From the NCBI GenBank assembly GCA_037176705.1, contig JBAWUJ010000137.1:84325-148324 (forward strand): a stretch of DNA of 64,000 bases, in the 5' to 3' direction. The notes below the pieces were generated by a model. That model was not told where the DNA came from. It saw nothing but the letters and a program-made list of their open reading frames with translations, and made no database searches. The translations under genes were made by a program, and so were the position numbers. Within the stretch, counting starts at the first letter, position 1, and each line of letters starts with the position of its first letter. Origin of the DNA: Molossus alvarezi (lineage: Eukaryota > Chordata > Mammalia > Chiroptera > Molossidae). Positions 34,327 to 48,700 of the stretch are shown here, piece by piece.

Positions 34327-37300
34327 TGAGAGCTGGAGGGGCAGCTTTGTCCCAGGCACACGTGCTGGTGGAGGCTGCTGTTCCATGGGTGAGCCCTTCC
34401 CTGGCGGGGCAGGCAGCCCGGTGGGCGGGCGCGCACCGTCCCTGGGACTCTGGTGACCTAGCACCCGCTGTCTGGGCCACCCTGGTGATTGCCTGAGGCC
34501 CCGCCCCACGGCACATTCAGGCCCACCCAAGCGGTGTCCATTGATTTTTCCCTAGGATTGGCCTGTCTTGGCTCCCGCTTCACGAGGTCCTAAATTCTCT
34601 GAAACCAACAACACCTGGCCTCAGCGAGCCCCATACCTCCTCTGGCTCACTGGCCCCAGGCCTGGCAGTAGTAGCAGCCAGCGTTGGGCCCCAGCTTGAC
34701 ATTGCCTAGGCACCTCCAAGACCAGCACAGAAGGCAGCCATGTGTAGATCGCTTTGTAGCTTATGTCTGGTGGCCCCGGGGAGAACACACAGGGGCAGTG
34801 GCTGACCTCGCCCCGGAGCCAGCCTAGAAGAGTTGGCCTTTCCTTTGCTCCTTTTCCTTTCAGAATATTACAATGGCATCCTCAGTACCTGGAGGTGGGT
34901 CTTTGTGCTTCTTTCTCAATAGGCTGTACGTATGTGTTCTTTTTCTTGCTTCTCTCTTTCCTCCCTCCCTCCCTCCCTCTCTGGCTAGAGCCCTTTGGGG
35001 CTCAGGGCAAGACTGAGGAAGTTGTACAGAGAGCTCCCACATGCCCACGGCCCTGTAGTCCCTGCTCTTTCTTCCCCAAGTCACACACGGGCAGGCACGC
35101 AGGCACCCAATGCGTGAATTTTCTGAGGCCCAGAGGCCTGCTGCAGAACTTAGGATGAAAACCCTACCCTGCTCTTTTCCAGAAAGACAGGCATGGGCCT
35201 AAGCAAGGTGGCCTGGCCTGGGCTGGGCCTGGGGAGTGGGGGTGGGGTTAGGGGGTGGGAAGGGAAGGCCAGGGCCACTTATTCCAAGGGAACAGCAATG
35301 GCTTGATTCAAATGCAGAGAGCCTGGGACTTTGCCTGAGGCTTCTACAACTCCCCCACACTTAGGCCACTGATTCCAAGCTGCAGGAAGGGAGCAGGGTC
35401 AGTCTGGAGCTGAAAGAGTTCGCCTCCATGTGCCAAAGCCGAAAACTGCCCTCCACCCTCTGAGAAAGGGCAGGGTGTGGGTGGGGGTGAGGTGGCGGTT
35501 GGGTGGTGGTGGTGGTGGTGGTGAGCGGTGGCGGTTTAGGGGTGCAAGTGCAGGGCATCCAAGGAGAAGTTAAAGAGTCCATCTCGGCGTCATAGATTCC
35601 CCAGGCCAAACGCCGGTGTGGAGTGATGAGGGTCCAGGGAGGCCTGGTAGGGGATGAATGGACTCAGTAACCCTGTGTCTCGGTAACAACAAGCACACTC
35701 GTACTGAAACACTGTGCTCCAGCTGACGATTTTGGTAACTCACCTTTAGGTACCCTTCACATGGATGGATGGAGAGATGGTTGGGTGGGTGGGTGGATGG
35801 ATGGATGGTGAGCACTGAACTGGACAGACAGGACACACCGATCCTCCCTCCGACCACCGATTTCCAAGGGTAGGTCCGGGCCTAGGACATGGGCAACCCC
35901 CCATCAAGTGAATTTAGTTAACACCTTTGTAATTTGGACCATCAGTGAGTTTAGTGTAGGTCTCTGGGTCTGTGAGGCCACTACACAGGCCTCCCCTGAG
36001 CTCGCCTGTGTTCCTATGTGTATGTGGCCCCTGCTACGCGCACACGCGCGCACACACACGGTACTCTCCTCCGGAGAGCCCTGACTCCTAAGTCGTGATC
36101 CAGGGGTTGTTTGAAACATCACCCCAAAGGAGTGGACCCCAGGAGGGGGATGTGAACATATGTCCTAGATGCCAGTGAACTGTGTGTTCTTAAAAGGGTT
36201 CAGATCTGAGGTCGTAGGTGATGTTTATATTTACTACCCTGCAATGAGAACCTAGAAACAAGTCAGGACATCAAAAATCCCTCTCTTTGAAAGTCAGGGA
36301 GTTCCTGCATGTGTCAGAGAGGGTCCCCTATTTGTCTCCTGGCCTTCCACAGAATTCACCCCAGGACCTGAAGTGTAATCTTTGAGTCTGATGAGTTTTT
36401 TGAGTCATTCTTTGTTGTTGCTGGTGCTGGTGCTGGTGCTGGTGCTGGTGCTGGTGCTGGTGCGGGTCCTGGTGTTGGTGGTGCTTCTGCTGCAGCTGCT
36501 GCTGCCGCTGCTGCCGCTGCTGGTGCTGCTGCTGCTGCTGGTGCTGGTTCTTCAGTTAATCCTCACCCGAGGGTATTTCCTTGATTTGCAGTTGGACACT
36601 GAAATGGCAGGATAATTCTGGGAGAAGAGGAACGGAGAAACCGAGGCAGGAAAGTTAAACAGAGCCAAAGAGCTTTGCGGGACGTGTTTAGCAGGGCCTT
36701 GTCTTGAGAACCAGGCCAACAGACTCTATTTGTCACAGAAGTGTGCAGCAGAGGAGGGGGCACGGAAGGGGAGAGGGGGAGAATTCAGACACCACTCATC
36801 CTGAAGTTGTTGGGACAGCAGGGAGGGAGGGAGGGAGAGAGGAAGGAGGAAAGAAGAGTGTAAAGGAATGGACCAAGCAACCAAGCAACCAAGCGACAAA
36901 AGAGGCAGGTCCTTCCCAGGAATAGACCAAAGAAAAGGGGAGACTTTTGGAGTCCAACTGCACCAGGAATATCTAGGCGAGGAACTCAAACACAAAAACT
37001 TCCAGACAGAAGGGGATGTGAGGCAGAAAAGGCTCTTTAGATGAGCTGACAGCCTGCCTGTGCTTCCTAGGCCAGACGCGTAGGTGGGCTCGCTCCGTTT
37101 CCGTAATAAATGTGCATGAGTTCAGGTTGTGCTCCATTCACTTGCACTCACGTTGCAATAAATTCACGGAGCGAGCGGAAAGCAGATGTTATGTGCAGTG
37201 TCTCCTCCACCTCCTTCCCCATGAGAACACAAAGATCCAGTCTGGGGACAGCCCTCTGCCGGTGATTCAGGGGATCGTCCAGTCACACCTCTCTGGTGTC

Positions 37301-40042
37301 TGTGAGCGGCGGTGCAGGTCCCATTTTCATCACAGGCGGCCTTTGAGAGGGAGTGGGAGGGGGGCAGGGGGTATGGTCAAGTGGGAGGGCAGGAGGGAGC
37401 GGGAAGAGGGAACTCTGCAACACCTCATGAGTTTATTCTCTTTGGCTTTCCCCACACACTCACTGCTTCAAGAAGCAATGTGGAGTCACACCAAGATTCC
37501 CCACGGGAGAACAGGAAGGAGGGGTTGACGGCAGGCAAGTTTCCTTAGTAGGCCTCCTCCTCGCCCAGCCGCACCACTTGCCCTTGGCAGAGATTCCAGC
37601 GCCAGGCAAGGGGAGGAGTGGGGGCGAAAGCTTCACAGTGCCCAAAGGGTAGGGCCCCCGGCCCATGGGAAGCTGGAGGCAGGCGGGCCGAGCAGTAGAG
37701 GGGTGTCCCGTGGAACACATCTGCCGCTTTTCCATCGGGCTGGAGCTTGGTGGGTTGTCGGGGCGGCGGCCCAAACACACGGGTGGAGGGGGGCGCTCGC
37801 CTAGGGCGGGACTTTTGGGGGGGTTGCCCCGCCGGTTCGGGGCCCGCCGCCACAGGAGTGGTTCGCGGTGTCCTGCCAGGAATCCCTCCGTCACCCTCTT
37901 CAGTCCACCAAACCCCCTTTTTGTCTGGGAGAAGTGGACATGTGTAAAGAGGAGAAGCAAACGGACGACACAGCTCGGAGAGGCCGATTCACGTGGATTT
38001 TGTTTCCACGCGACACAGGTGTCAAGAAGTAAGTGTAAGGGATGAGGCCCCCACCTGCATTTCTCAGACCCGTGAAAGTAGTTTTCATGGCAGGTACTGC
38101 CGCGTGTCATTTGCCCCTACCCTGCTCCTACACACCGCCTTCCTTTTCCCCGGGGCGCAGGTGTGCTGCTAATTGCCACCATTCAGGGCGGCCGCGGCCC
38201 CGCCCCCTTCGCCCCGCCCCCGTCCTGACGGCCCATCCCCCTGTGCGCCGACCCGGCCAGCTGTCAACCTCCTCTGTGCGGAGCTTATCACAGCCGCCAC
38301 CGGGCAGGTGCTGCGCGATTGCCACACGTCACAGTGAGGCCAGCCGGATCGCATCGCATCACATCGCATCGCATCGCATCCTGACTAACGGGGCCACGGA
38401 GACGCGTGGCCCAGCGCTCGGGAGCCCGGGCTCGTGGTCGATTCACGGCAGCGGGAGGGTGCTTGGGACACTTGTCTTCTCTCCTCTGTTCTCTGCTTCT
38501 CTCTCTCTCGCTCGCTCTCTCTCTCTGTGTCTCTCTCTCCCGCCCCGCCCCCGTCTCCCTCTCCTCCTCTCTCTCACCCCCCTAGTCTCATAGAGCTCTC
38601 CTGTCTTGCAGGACAGGGAATTTCGCGGAGTCGTGGAAGGGACTGCTCCCCTAGGCCCCTCCTGTGCCGAGGAAGGTCAGGCGGGCAAGCGGATCCCCGG
38701 GCGGATTTGGGGATTTCCTCGGAGCGAGGAGGCAGCTTCTCTGTGCGATCTCGGTTCCGGCGGAGGACACCTGCTGCGGGCAGCGAAGCCGGACCCCGGT
38801 GGCCTGGGGTTTGGGCCGGCGCCGCCGGTACGTCAACCATCCACAGGAGTGGAAACGGTCCTGGTGCACACTGCAACTGTTTTCAGAGAGGTAGGGACTG
38901 TCGTGTCTTAGGTCAAATAAGTACTTTTGAAACATAAGTCCATCAAATCAACGTGTTCATAGTTATTGCCTGATCCGCCCGCGCCCGCCCAGCCCCCAGC
39001 ACACCAGGCCAACCCCAGCCGGCCTCGCCCCCCCCACCCTGACACACACACACACGCACCCCCACGGACACGCACACCGCCCCGCCCCCCCACACACACA
39101 CTGACACAGCAGCGCCCAGTCACGGCCCGTTAGAGATCCGGTCCACTGGTGGACCCGGTCGCTGTCCGTTGCAGCGGCCAAGTCCGGTGCCGGGCAACCT
39201 GTCTCTCCGGTCGCCCAGGCAACCGGCGCGGTCTCGCGTCCCCCGCAAGTCGTCCTCGCTCGTTCGGTGCCTCGATCGCGTGACCGCGGTTCTGCGGGCA
39301 GACCCGGAAGCGGGCCGGAGAGAGGCACACACGCACAGACACTCCCTCCCTCCCTCGCACACAGACACACACGGGCCTCCACACCTCCCTCGCTCCCTCC
39401 CCCCCTCCCCCCCTTGGCCTCTGGCCAAATACAAATACAGAATCAGTCAATAAAACATTTCAATATCGCCGTGCTCTCGTCCTGTTCACGGGCTTTGCGT
39501 CAGTCTGCGGCGGCGGCGGCCCGGGCAGAGACCCTGAGAGGGCCGAGGAGATCTCCCCCTCCCTTTTGACCTGGAGAATGTTCAGTGGGCTGGCGAGGGA
39601 AGAGCGGCTGCCAGCCGCCGAGCCGGCCCGCGCGGTTTGTTTCTCACGGAAGGCTTCCGGGCCCGTGAGGAGGGAGACGATCTGGTGGGAGACCTAAGAG
39701 TGTAGTGAGACATCAGGAGGGATACCTCGACTGGGAACATCCTCCCTGAGGAGCAAGGGTTTCCCTTCCCACCCCGGGCCCCCACCCAGCTCAGGATCCC
39801 AGTACCAGGAAGAGACGTCCCCATCCCTTGTGGCTGTGCAAACCACCGGGGATCGAGGTCCAGGCTGAGGCTGCCGGGGTCCCAGGCAGTTCCTTTGAAA
39901 GGGCCTGCCCACGCACGGAGCTCCGGGGACCCTCTTTCTGCGGGCTGCAGAGTGGGGGTGGGTGGCAGGGAGGGACAGCGGCAGCTTGAAAGGCACCAGA
40001 GACATCCCTGGGAAGAACTGAGTCAGTCCTTTGGCATTGGGG
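34327..40042. repeat. Macrosatellite unit 7 (5716 bp)
   Basis: The CT tract has 5 repeats (38499-38508). The NotI site is at 38188, CTCF-like motif at 38722-38735, NFI palindrome at 39414, poly(A) signal at 39449 and G-quadruplex start at 35231. Alleles: 141 G, 532 T, 1313 G, 1358 T, 2046 A, 3413 G, 3605 G. The A at 2046 is shared only with unit 9. Confidence 0.95.
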
Positions 40043-43000
40043 TGAGAGCTGGAGGGGCAGCTTTGTCCCAGGCACACGTGCTGGTGGAGGCTGCTGTTCC
40101 ATGGGTGAGCCCTTCCCTGGCGGGGCAGGCAGCCCGGTGGGCGGGCGCGCACCGTCCCTGGGACTCTGGTGACCTAGCACCCGCTGTCTGGGCCACCCTG
40201 GTGATTGCCTGAGGCCCCGCCCCACGGCACATTCAGGCCCACCCAAGCGGTGTCCATTGATTTTTCCCTAGGATTGGCCTGTCTTGGCTCCCGCTTCACG
40301 AGGTCCTAAATTCTCTGAAACCAACAACACCTGGCCTCAGCGAGCCCCATACCTCCTCTGGCTCACTGGCCCCAGGCCTGGCAGTAGTAGCAGCCAGCGT
40401 TGGGCCCCAGCTTGACATTGCCTAGGCACCTCCAAGACCAGCACAGAAGGCAGCCATGTGTAGATCGCTTTGTAGCTTATGTCTGGTGGCCCCGGGGAGA
40501 ACACACAGGGGCAGTGGCTGACCTCGCCCCGGAGCCAGCCTAGAAGAGTTGGCCTTTCCTTTGCTCCTTTTCCTTTCAGAATATTACAATGGCATCCTCA
40601 GTACCTGGAGGTGGGTCTTTGTGCTTCTTTCTCAATAGGCTGTACGTATGTGTTCTTTTTCTTGCTTCTCTCTTTCCTCCCTCCCTCCCTCCCTCTCTGG
40701 CTAGAGCCCTTTGGGGCTCAGGGCAAGACTGAGGAAGTTGTACAGAGAGCTCCCACATGCCCACGGCCCTGTAGTCCCTGCTCTTTCTTCCCCAAGTCAC
40801 ACACGGGCAGGCACGCAGGCACCCAATGCGTGAATTTTCTGAGGCCCAGAGGCCTGCTGCAGAACTTAGGATGAAAACCCTACCCTGCTCTTTTCCAGAA
40901 AGACAGGCATGGGCCTAAGCAAGGTGGCCTGGCCTGGGCTGGGCCTGGGGAGTGGGGGTGGGGTTAGGGGGTGGGAAGGGAAGGCCAGGGCCACTTATTC
41001 CAAGGGAACAGCAATGGCTTGATTCAAATGCAGAGAGCCTGGGACTTTGCCTGAGGCTTCTACAACTCCCCCACACTTAGGCCACTGATTCCAAGCTGCA
41101 GGAAGGGAGCAGGGTCAGTCTGGAGCTGAAAGAGTTCGCCTCCATGTGCCAAAGCCGAAAACTGCCCTCCACCCTCTGAGAAAGGGCAGGGTGTGGGTGG
41201 GGGTGAGGTGGCGGTTGGGTGGTGGTGGTGGTGGTGGTGAGCGGTGGCGGTTTAGGGGTGCAAGTGCAGGGCATCCAAGGAGAAGTTAAAGAGTCCATCT
41301 CGGCGTCATAGATTCCCCAGGCCAAACGCCGGTGTGGAGTGATGAGGGTCCAGGCAGGCCTGGTAGGGGATGAATGGACTCAGTAACCCTGTGTCTCGGG
41401 AACAACAAGCACACTCGTACTGAAACACTGTGCTCCAGCTGACGATTTTGGTAACTCACCTTTAGGTACCCTTCACATGGATGGATGGAGAGATGGTTGG
41501 GTGGGTGGGTGGATGGATGGATGGTGAGCACTGAACTGGACAGACAGGACACACCGATCCTCCCTCCGACCACCGATTTCCAAGGGTAGGTCCGGGCCTA
41601 GGACATGGGCAACCCCCCATCAAGTGAATTTAGTTAACACCTTTGTAATTTGGACCATCAGTGAGTTTAGTGTAGGTCTCTGGGTCTGTGAGGCCACTAC
41701 ACAGGCCTCCCCTGAGCTCGCCTGTGTTCCTATGTGTATGTGGCCCCTGCTACGCGCACACGCGCGCACACACACGGTACTCTCCTCCGGAGAGCCCTGA
41801 CTCCTAAGTCGTGATCCAGGGGTTGTTTGAAACATCACCCCAAAGGAGTGGACCCCAGGAGGGGGATGTGAACATATGTCCTAGATGCCAGTGAACTGTG
41901 TGTTCTTAAAAGGGTTCAGATCTGAGGTCGTAGGTGATGTTTATATTTACTACCCTGCAATGAGAACCTAGAAACAAGTCAGGACATCAAAAATCCCTCT
42001 CTTTGAAAGTCAGGGAGTTCCTGCATGTGTCAGAGAGGGTCCCCTATTTGTCTCCTGGCCTTCCACAGAATTCACCCCAGGACCTGAGGTGTAATCTTTG
42101 AGTCTGATGAGTTTTTTGAGTCATTCTTTGTTGTTGCTGGTGCTGGTGCTGGTGCTGGTGCTGGTGCTGGTGCTGGTGCGGGTCCTGGTGTTGGTGGTGC
42201 TTCTGCTGCAGCTGCTGCTGCCGCTGCTGCCGCTGCTGGTGCTGCTGCTGCTGCTGGTGCTGGTTCTTCAGTTAATCCTCACCCGAGGGTATTTCCTTGA
42301 TTTGCAGTTGGACACTGAAATGGCAGGATAATTCTGGGAGAAGAGGAACGGAGAAACCGAGGCAGGAAAGTTAAACAGAGCCAAAGAGCTTTGCGGGACG
42401 TGTTTAGCAGGGCCTTGTCTTGAGAACCAGGCCAACAGACTCTATTTGTCACAGAAGTGTGCAGCAGAGGAGGGGGCACGGAAGGGGAGAGGGGGAGAAT
42501 TCAGACACCACTCATCCTGAAGTTGTTGGGACAGCAGGGAGGGAGGGAGGGAGAGAGGAAGGAGGAAAGAAGAGTGTAAAGGAATGGACCAAGCAACCAA
42601 GCAACCAAGCGACAAAAGAGGCAGGTCCTTCCCAGGAATAGACCAAAGAAAAGGGGAGACTTTTGGAGTCCAACTGCACCAGGAATATCTAGGCGAGGAA
42701 CTCAAACACAAAAACTTCCAGACAGAAGGGGATGTGAGGCAGAAAAGGCTCTTTAGATGAGCTGACAGCCTGCCTGTGCTTCCTAGGCCAGACGCGTAGG
42801 TGGGCTCGCTCCGTTTCCGTAATAAATGTGCATGAGTTCAGGTTGTGCTCCATTCACTTGCACTCACGTTGCAATAAATTCACGGAGCGAGCGGAAAGCA
42901 GATGTTATGTGCAGTGTCTCCTCCACCTCCTTCCCCATGAGAACACAAAGATCCAGTCTGGGGACAGCCCTCTGCCGGTGATTCAGGGGATCGTCCAGTC

Positions 43001-45768
43001 ACACCTCTCTGGTGTCTGTGAGCGGCGGTGCAGGTCCCATTTTCATCACAGGCGGCCTTTGAGAGGGAGTGGGAGGGGGGCAGGGGGTATGGTCAAGTGG
43101 GAGGGCAGGAGGGAGCGGGAAGAGGGAACTCTGCAACACCTCATGAGTTTATTCTCTTTGGCTTTCCCCACACACTCACTGCTTCAAGAAGCAATGTGGA
43201 GTCACACCAAGATTCCCCACGGGAGAACAGGAAGGAGGGGTTGACGGCAGGCAAGTTTCCTTAGTAGGCCTCCTCCTCGCCCAGCCGCACCACTTGCCCT
43301 TGGCAGAGATTCCAGCGCCAGGCAAGGGGAGGAGTGGGGGCGAAAGCTTCACAGTGCCCAAAGGGTAGGGCCCCCGGCCCATGGGAAGCTGGAGGCAGGC
43401 GGGCCGAGCAGTAGAGGGGTGTCCCGTGGAACACATCTGCCGCTTTTCCATCGGGCTGGAGCTTGGTGGGTTGTCGGGGCGGCGGCCCAAACACACGGGT
43501 GGAGGGGGGCGCTCGCCTAGGGCGGGACTTTTGGGGGGGTTGCCCCGCCGGTTCGGGGCCCGCCGCCACAGGAGTGGTTCGCGGTGTCCTGCCAGGAATC
43601 CCTCCGTCACCCTCTTCAGTCCACCAAACCCCCTTTTTGTCTGGGAGAAGTGGACATGTGTAAAGAGGAGAAGCAAACGGACGACACAGCTCGGAGAGGC
43701 CGATTCACGTGGATTTTGTTTCCACGCGACACAGGTGTCAAGAAGTAAGTGTAAGGGATGAGGCCCCCACCTGCATTTCTCAGACCCGTGAAAGTAGTTT
43801 TCATGGCAGGTACTGCCGCGTGTCATTTGCCCCTACCCTGCTCCTACACACCGCCTTCCTTTTCCCCGGGGCGCAGGTGTGCTGCTAATTGCCACCATTC
43901 AGGGCGGCCGCGGCCCCGCCCCCTTCGCCCCGCCCCCGTCCTGACGGCCCATCCCCCTGTGCGCCGACCCGGCCAGCTGTCAACCTCCTCTGTGCGGAGC
44001 TTATCACAGCCGCCACCGGGCAGGTGCTGCGCGATTGCCACACGTCACAGTGAGGCCAGCCGGATCGCATCGCATCACATCGCATCGCATCGCATCCTGA
44101 CTAACGGGGCCACGGAGACGCGTGGCCCAGCGCTCGGGAGCCCGGGCTCGTGGTCGATTCACGGCAGCGGGAGGGTGCTTGGGACACTTGTCTTCTCTCC
44201 TCTGTTCTCTGCTTCTCTCTCTCTCTCTCTCTCTCGCTCGCTCTCTCTCTCTGTGTCTCTCTCTCCCGCCCCGCCCCCGTCTCCCTCTCCTCCTCTCTCT
44301 CACCCCCCTAGTCTCATAGAGCTCTCCTGTCTTGCAGGACAGGGAATTTCGCGGAGTCGTGGAAGGGACTGCTCCCCTAGGCCCCTCCTGTGCCGAGGAA
44401 GGTCAGGCGGGCAAGCGGATCCCCGGGCGGATTTGGGGATTTCCTCGGAGCGAGGAGGCAGCTTCTCTGTGCGATCTCGGTTCCGGCGGAGGACACCTGC
44501 TGCGGGCAGCGAAGCCGGACCCCGGTGGCCTGGGGTTTGGGCCGGCGCCGCCGGTACGTCAACCATCCACAGGAGTGGAAACGGTCCTGGTGCACACTGC
44601 AACTGTTTTCAGAGAGGTAGGGACTGTCGTGTCTTAGGTCAAATAAGTACTTTTGAAACATAAGTCCATCAAATCAACGTGTTCATAGTTATTGCCTGAT
44701 CCGCCCGCGCCCGCCCAGCCCCCAGCACACCAGGCCAACCCCAGCCGGCCTCGCCCCCCCCACCCTGACACACACACACACGCACCCCCACGGACACGCA
44801 CACCGCCCCGCCCCCCCACACACACACTGACACAGCAGCGCCCAGTCACGGCCCGTTAGAGATCCGGTCCACTGGTGGACCCGGTCGCTGTCCGTTGCAG
44901 CGGCCAAGTCCGGTGCCGGGCAACCTGTCTCTCCGGTCGCCCAGGCAACCGGCGCGGTCTCGCGTCCCCCGCAAGTCGTCCTCGCTCGTTCGGTGCCTCG
45001 ATCGCGTGACCGCGGTTCTGCGGGCAGACCCGGAAGCGGGCCGGAGAGAGGCACACACGCACAGACACTCCCTCCCTCCCTCGCACACAGACACACACGG
45101 GCCTCCACACCTCCCTCGCTCCCTCCCCCCCTCCCCCCCTTGGCCTCTGGCCAAATACAAATACAGAATCAGTCAATAAAACATTTCAATATCGCCGTGC
45201 TCTCGTCCTGTTCACGGGCTTTGCGTCAGTCTGCGGCGGCGGCGGCCCGGGCAGAGACCCTGAGAGGGCCGAGGAGATCTCCCCCTCCCTTTTGACCTGG
45301 AGAATGTTCAGTGGGCTGGCGAGGGAAGAGCGGCTGCCAGCCGCCGAGCCGGCCCGCGCGGTTTGTTTCTCACGGAAGGCTTCCGGGCCCGTGAGGAGGG
45401 AGACGATCTGGTGGGAGACCTAAGAGTGTAGTGAGACATCAGGAGGGATACCTCGACTGGGAACATCCTCCCTGAGGAGCAAGGGTTTCCCTTCCCACCC
45501 CGGGCCCCCACCCAGCTCAGGATCCCAGTACCAGGAAGAGACGTCCCCATCCCTTGTGGCTGTGCAAACCACCGGGGATCGAGGTCCAGGCTGAGGCTGC
45601 CGGGGTCCCAGGCAGTTCCTTTGAAAGGGCCTGCCCACGCACGGAGCTCCGGGGACCCTCTTTCTGCGGGCTGCAGAGTGGGGGTGGGTGGCAGGGAGGG
45701 ACAGCGGCAGCTTGAAAGGCACCAGAGACATCCCTGGGAAGAACTGAGTCAGTCCTTTGGCATTGGGG
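40043..45768. repeat. Macrosatellite unit 8 (5726 bp)
   Basis: It has the longest CT tract of the window, 10 repeats (44215-44234), which opens a 301-codon frame at 43758-44663, equivalent to the one in unit 3. The NotI site is at 43904, CTCF-like motif at 44448-44461, NFI palindrome at 45140, poly(A) signal at 45175 and G-quadruplex start at 40947. Alleles: 141 G, 532 T, 1313 C, 1358 G, 2046 G, 3413 G, 3605 G. Confidence 0.95.
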
Positions 45769-48700
45769 TGAGAGCTGGAGGGGCAGCTTTGTCCCAGGCA
45801 CACGTGCTGGTGGAGGCTGCTGTTCCATGGGTGAGCCCTTCCCTGGCGGGGCAGGCAGCCCGGTGGGCGGGCGCGCACCGTCCCTGGGACTCTGGTGACC
45901 TAGCACCCACTGTCTGGGCCACCCTGGTGATTGCCTGAGGCCCCGCCCCACGGCACATTCAGGCCCACCCAAGCGGTGTCCATTGATTTTTCCCTAGGAT
46001 TGGCCTGTCTTGGCTCCCGCTTCACGAGGTCCTAAATTCTCTGAAACCAACAACACCTGGCCTCAGCGAGCCCCATACCTCCTCTGGCTCACTGGCCCCA
46101 GGCCTGGCAGTAGTAGCAGCCAGCGTTGGGCCCCAGCTTGACATTGCCTAGGCACCTCCAAGACCAGCACAGAAGGCAGCCATGTGTAGATCGCTTTGTA
46201 GCTTATGTCTGGTGGCCCCGGGGAGAACACACAGGGGCAGTGGCTGACCTCGCCCCGGAGCCAGCCTAGAAGAGTTGGCCTTTCCTTTGCTCCTTTTCCT
46301 TTCAGAATATTACAATGGCATCCTCAGTACCTGGAGGTGGGTCTTTGTGCTTCTTTCTCAATAGGCTGTACGTATGTGTTCTTTTTCTTGCTTCTCTCTT
46401 TCCTCCCTCCCTCCCTCCCTCTCTGGCTAGAGCCCTTTGGGGCTCAGGGCAAGACTGAGGAAGTTGTACAGAGAGCTCCCACATGCCCACGGCCCTGTAG
46501 TCCCTGCTCTTTCTTCCCCAAGTCACACACGGGCAGGCACGCAGGCACCCAATGCGTGAATTTTCTGAGGCCCAGAGGCCTGCTGCAGAACTTAGGATGA
46601 AAACCCTACCCTGCTCTTTTCCAGAAAGACAGGCATGGGCCTAAGCAAGGTGGCCTGGCCTGGGCTGGGCCTGGGGAGTGGGGGTGGGGTTAGGGGGTGG
46701 GAAGGGAAGGCCAGGGCCACTTATTCCAAGGGAACAGCAATGGCTTGATTCAAATGCAGAGAGCCTGGGACTTTGCCTGAGGCTTCTACAACTCCCCCAC
46801 ACTTAGGCCACTGATTCCAAGCTGCAGGAAGGGAGCAGGGTCAGTCTGGAGCTGAAAGAGTTCGCCTCCATGTGCCAAAGCCGAAAACTGCCCTCCACCC
46901 TCTGAGAAAGGGCAGGGTGTGGGTGGGGGTGAGGTGGCGGTTGGGTGGTGGTGGTGGTGGTGGTGAGCGGTGGCGGTTTAGGGGTGCAAGTGCAGGGCAT
47001 CCAAGGAGAAGTTAAAGAGTCCATCTCGGCGTCATAGATTCCCCAGGCCAAACGCCGGTGTGGAGTGATGAGGGTCCAGGGAGGCCTGGTAGGGGATGAA
47101 TGGACTCAGTAACCCTGTGTCTCGGGAACAACAAGCACACTCGTACTGAAACACTGTGCTCCAGCTGACGATTTTGGTAACTCACCTTTAGGTACCCTTC
47201 ACATGGATGGATGGAGAGATGGTTGGGTGGGTGGGTGGATGGATGGATGGTGAGCACTGAACTGGACAGACAGGACACACCGATCCTCCCTCCGACCACC
47301 GATTTCCAAGGGTAGGTCCGGGCCTAGGACATGGGCAACCCCCCATCAAGTGAATTTAGTTAACACCTTTGTAATTTGGACCATCAGTGAGTTTAGTGTA
47401 GGTCTCTGGGTCTGTGAGGCCACTACACAGGCCTCCCCTGAGCTCGCCTGTGTTCCTATGTGTATGTGGCCCCTGCTACGCGCACACGCGCGCACACACA
47501 CGGTACTCTCCTCCGGAGAGCCCTGACTCCTAAGTCGTGATCCAGGGGTTGTTTGAAACATCACCCCAAAGGAGTGGACCCCAGGAGGGGGATGTGAACA
47601 TATGTCCTAGATGCCAGTGAACTGTGTGTTCTTAAAAGGGTTCAGATCTGAGGTCGTAGGTGATGTTTATATTTACTACCCTGCAATGAGAACCTAGAAA
47701 CAAGTCAGGACATCAAAAATCCCTCTCTTTGAAAGTCAGGGAGTTCCTGCATGTGTCAGAGAGGGTCCCCTATTTGTCTCCTGGCCTTCCACAGAATTCA
47801 CCCCAGGACCTGAAGTGTAATCTTTGAGTCTGATGAGTTTTTTGAGTCATTCTTTGTTGTTGCTGGTGCTGGTGCTGGTGCTGGTGCTGGTGCTGGTGCT
47901 GGTGCGGGTCCTGGTGTTGGTGGTGCTTCTGCTGCAGCTGCTGCTGCCGCTGCTGCCGCTGCTGGTGCTGCTGCTGCTGCTGGTGCTGGTTCTTCAGTTA
48001 ATCCTCACCCGAGGGTATTTCCTTGATTTGCAGTTGGACACTGAAATGGCAGGATAATTCTGGGAGAAGAGGAACGGAGAAACCGAGGCAGGAAAGTTAA
48101 ACAGAGCCAAAGAGCTTTGCGGGACGTGTTTAGCAGGGCCTTGTCTTGAGAACCAGGCCAACAGACTCTATTTGTCACAGAAGTGTGCAGCAGAGGAGGG
48201 GGCACGGAAGGGGAGAGGGGGAGAATTCAGACACCACTCATCCTGAAGTTGTTGGGACAGCAGGGAGGGAGGGAGGGAGAGAGGAAGGAGGAAAGAAGAG
48301 TGTAAAGGAATGGACCAAGCAACCAAGCAACCAAGCGACAAAAGAGGCAGGTCCTTCCCAGGAATAGACCAAAGAAAAGGGGAGACTTTTGGAGTCCAAC
48401 TGCACCAGGAATATCTAGGCGAGGAACTCAAACACAAAAACTTCCAGACAGAAGGGGATGTGAGGCAGAAAAGGCTCTTTAGATGAGCTGACAGCCTGCC
48501 TGTGCTTCCTAGGCCAGACGCGTAGGTGGGCTCGCTCCGTTTCCGTAATAAATGTGCATGAGTTCAGGTTGTGCTCCATTCACTTGCACTCACGTTGCAA
48601 TAAATTCACGGAGCGAGCGGAAAGCAGATGTTATGTGCAGTGTCTCCTCCACCTCCTTCCCCATGAGAACACAAAGATCCAGTCTGGGGACAGCCCTCTG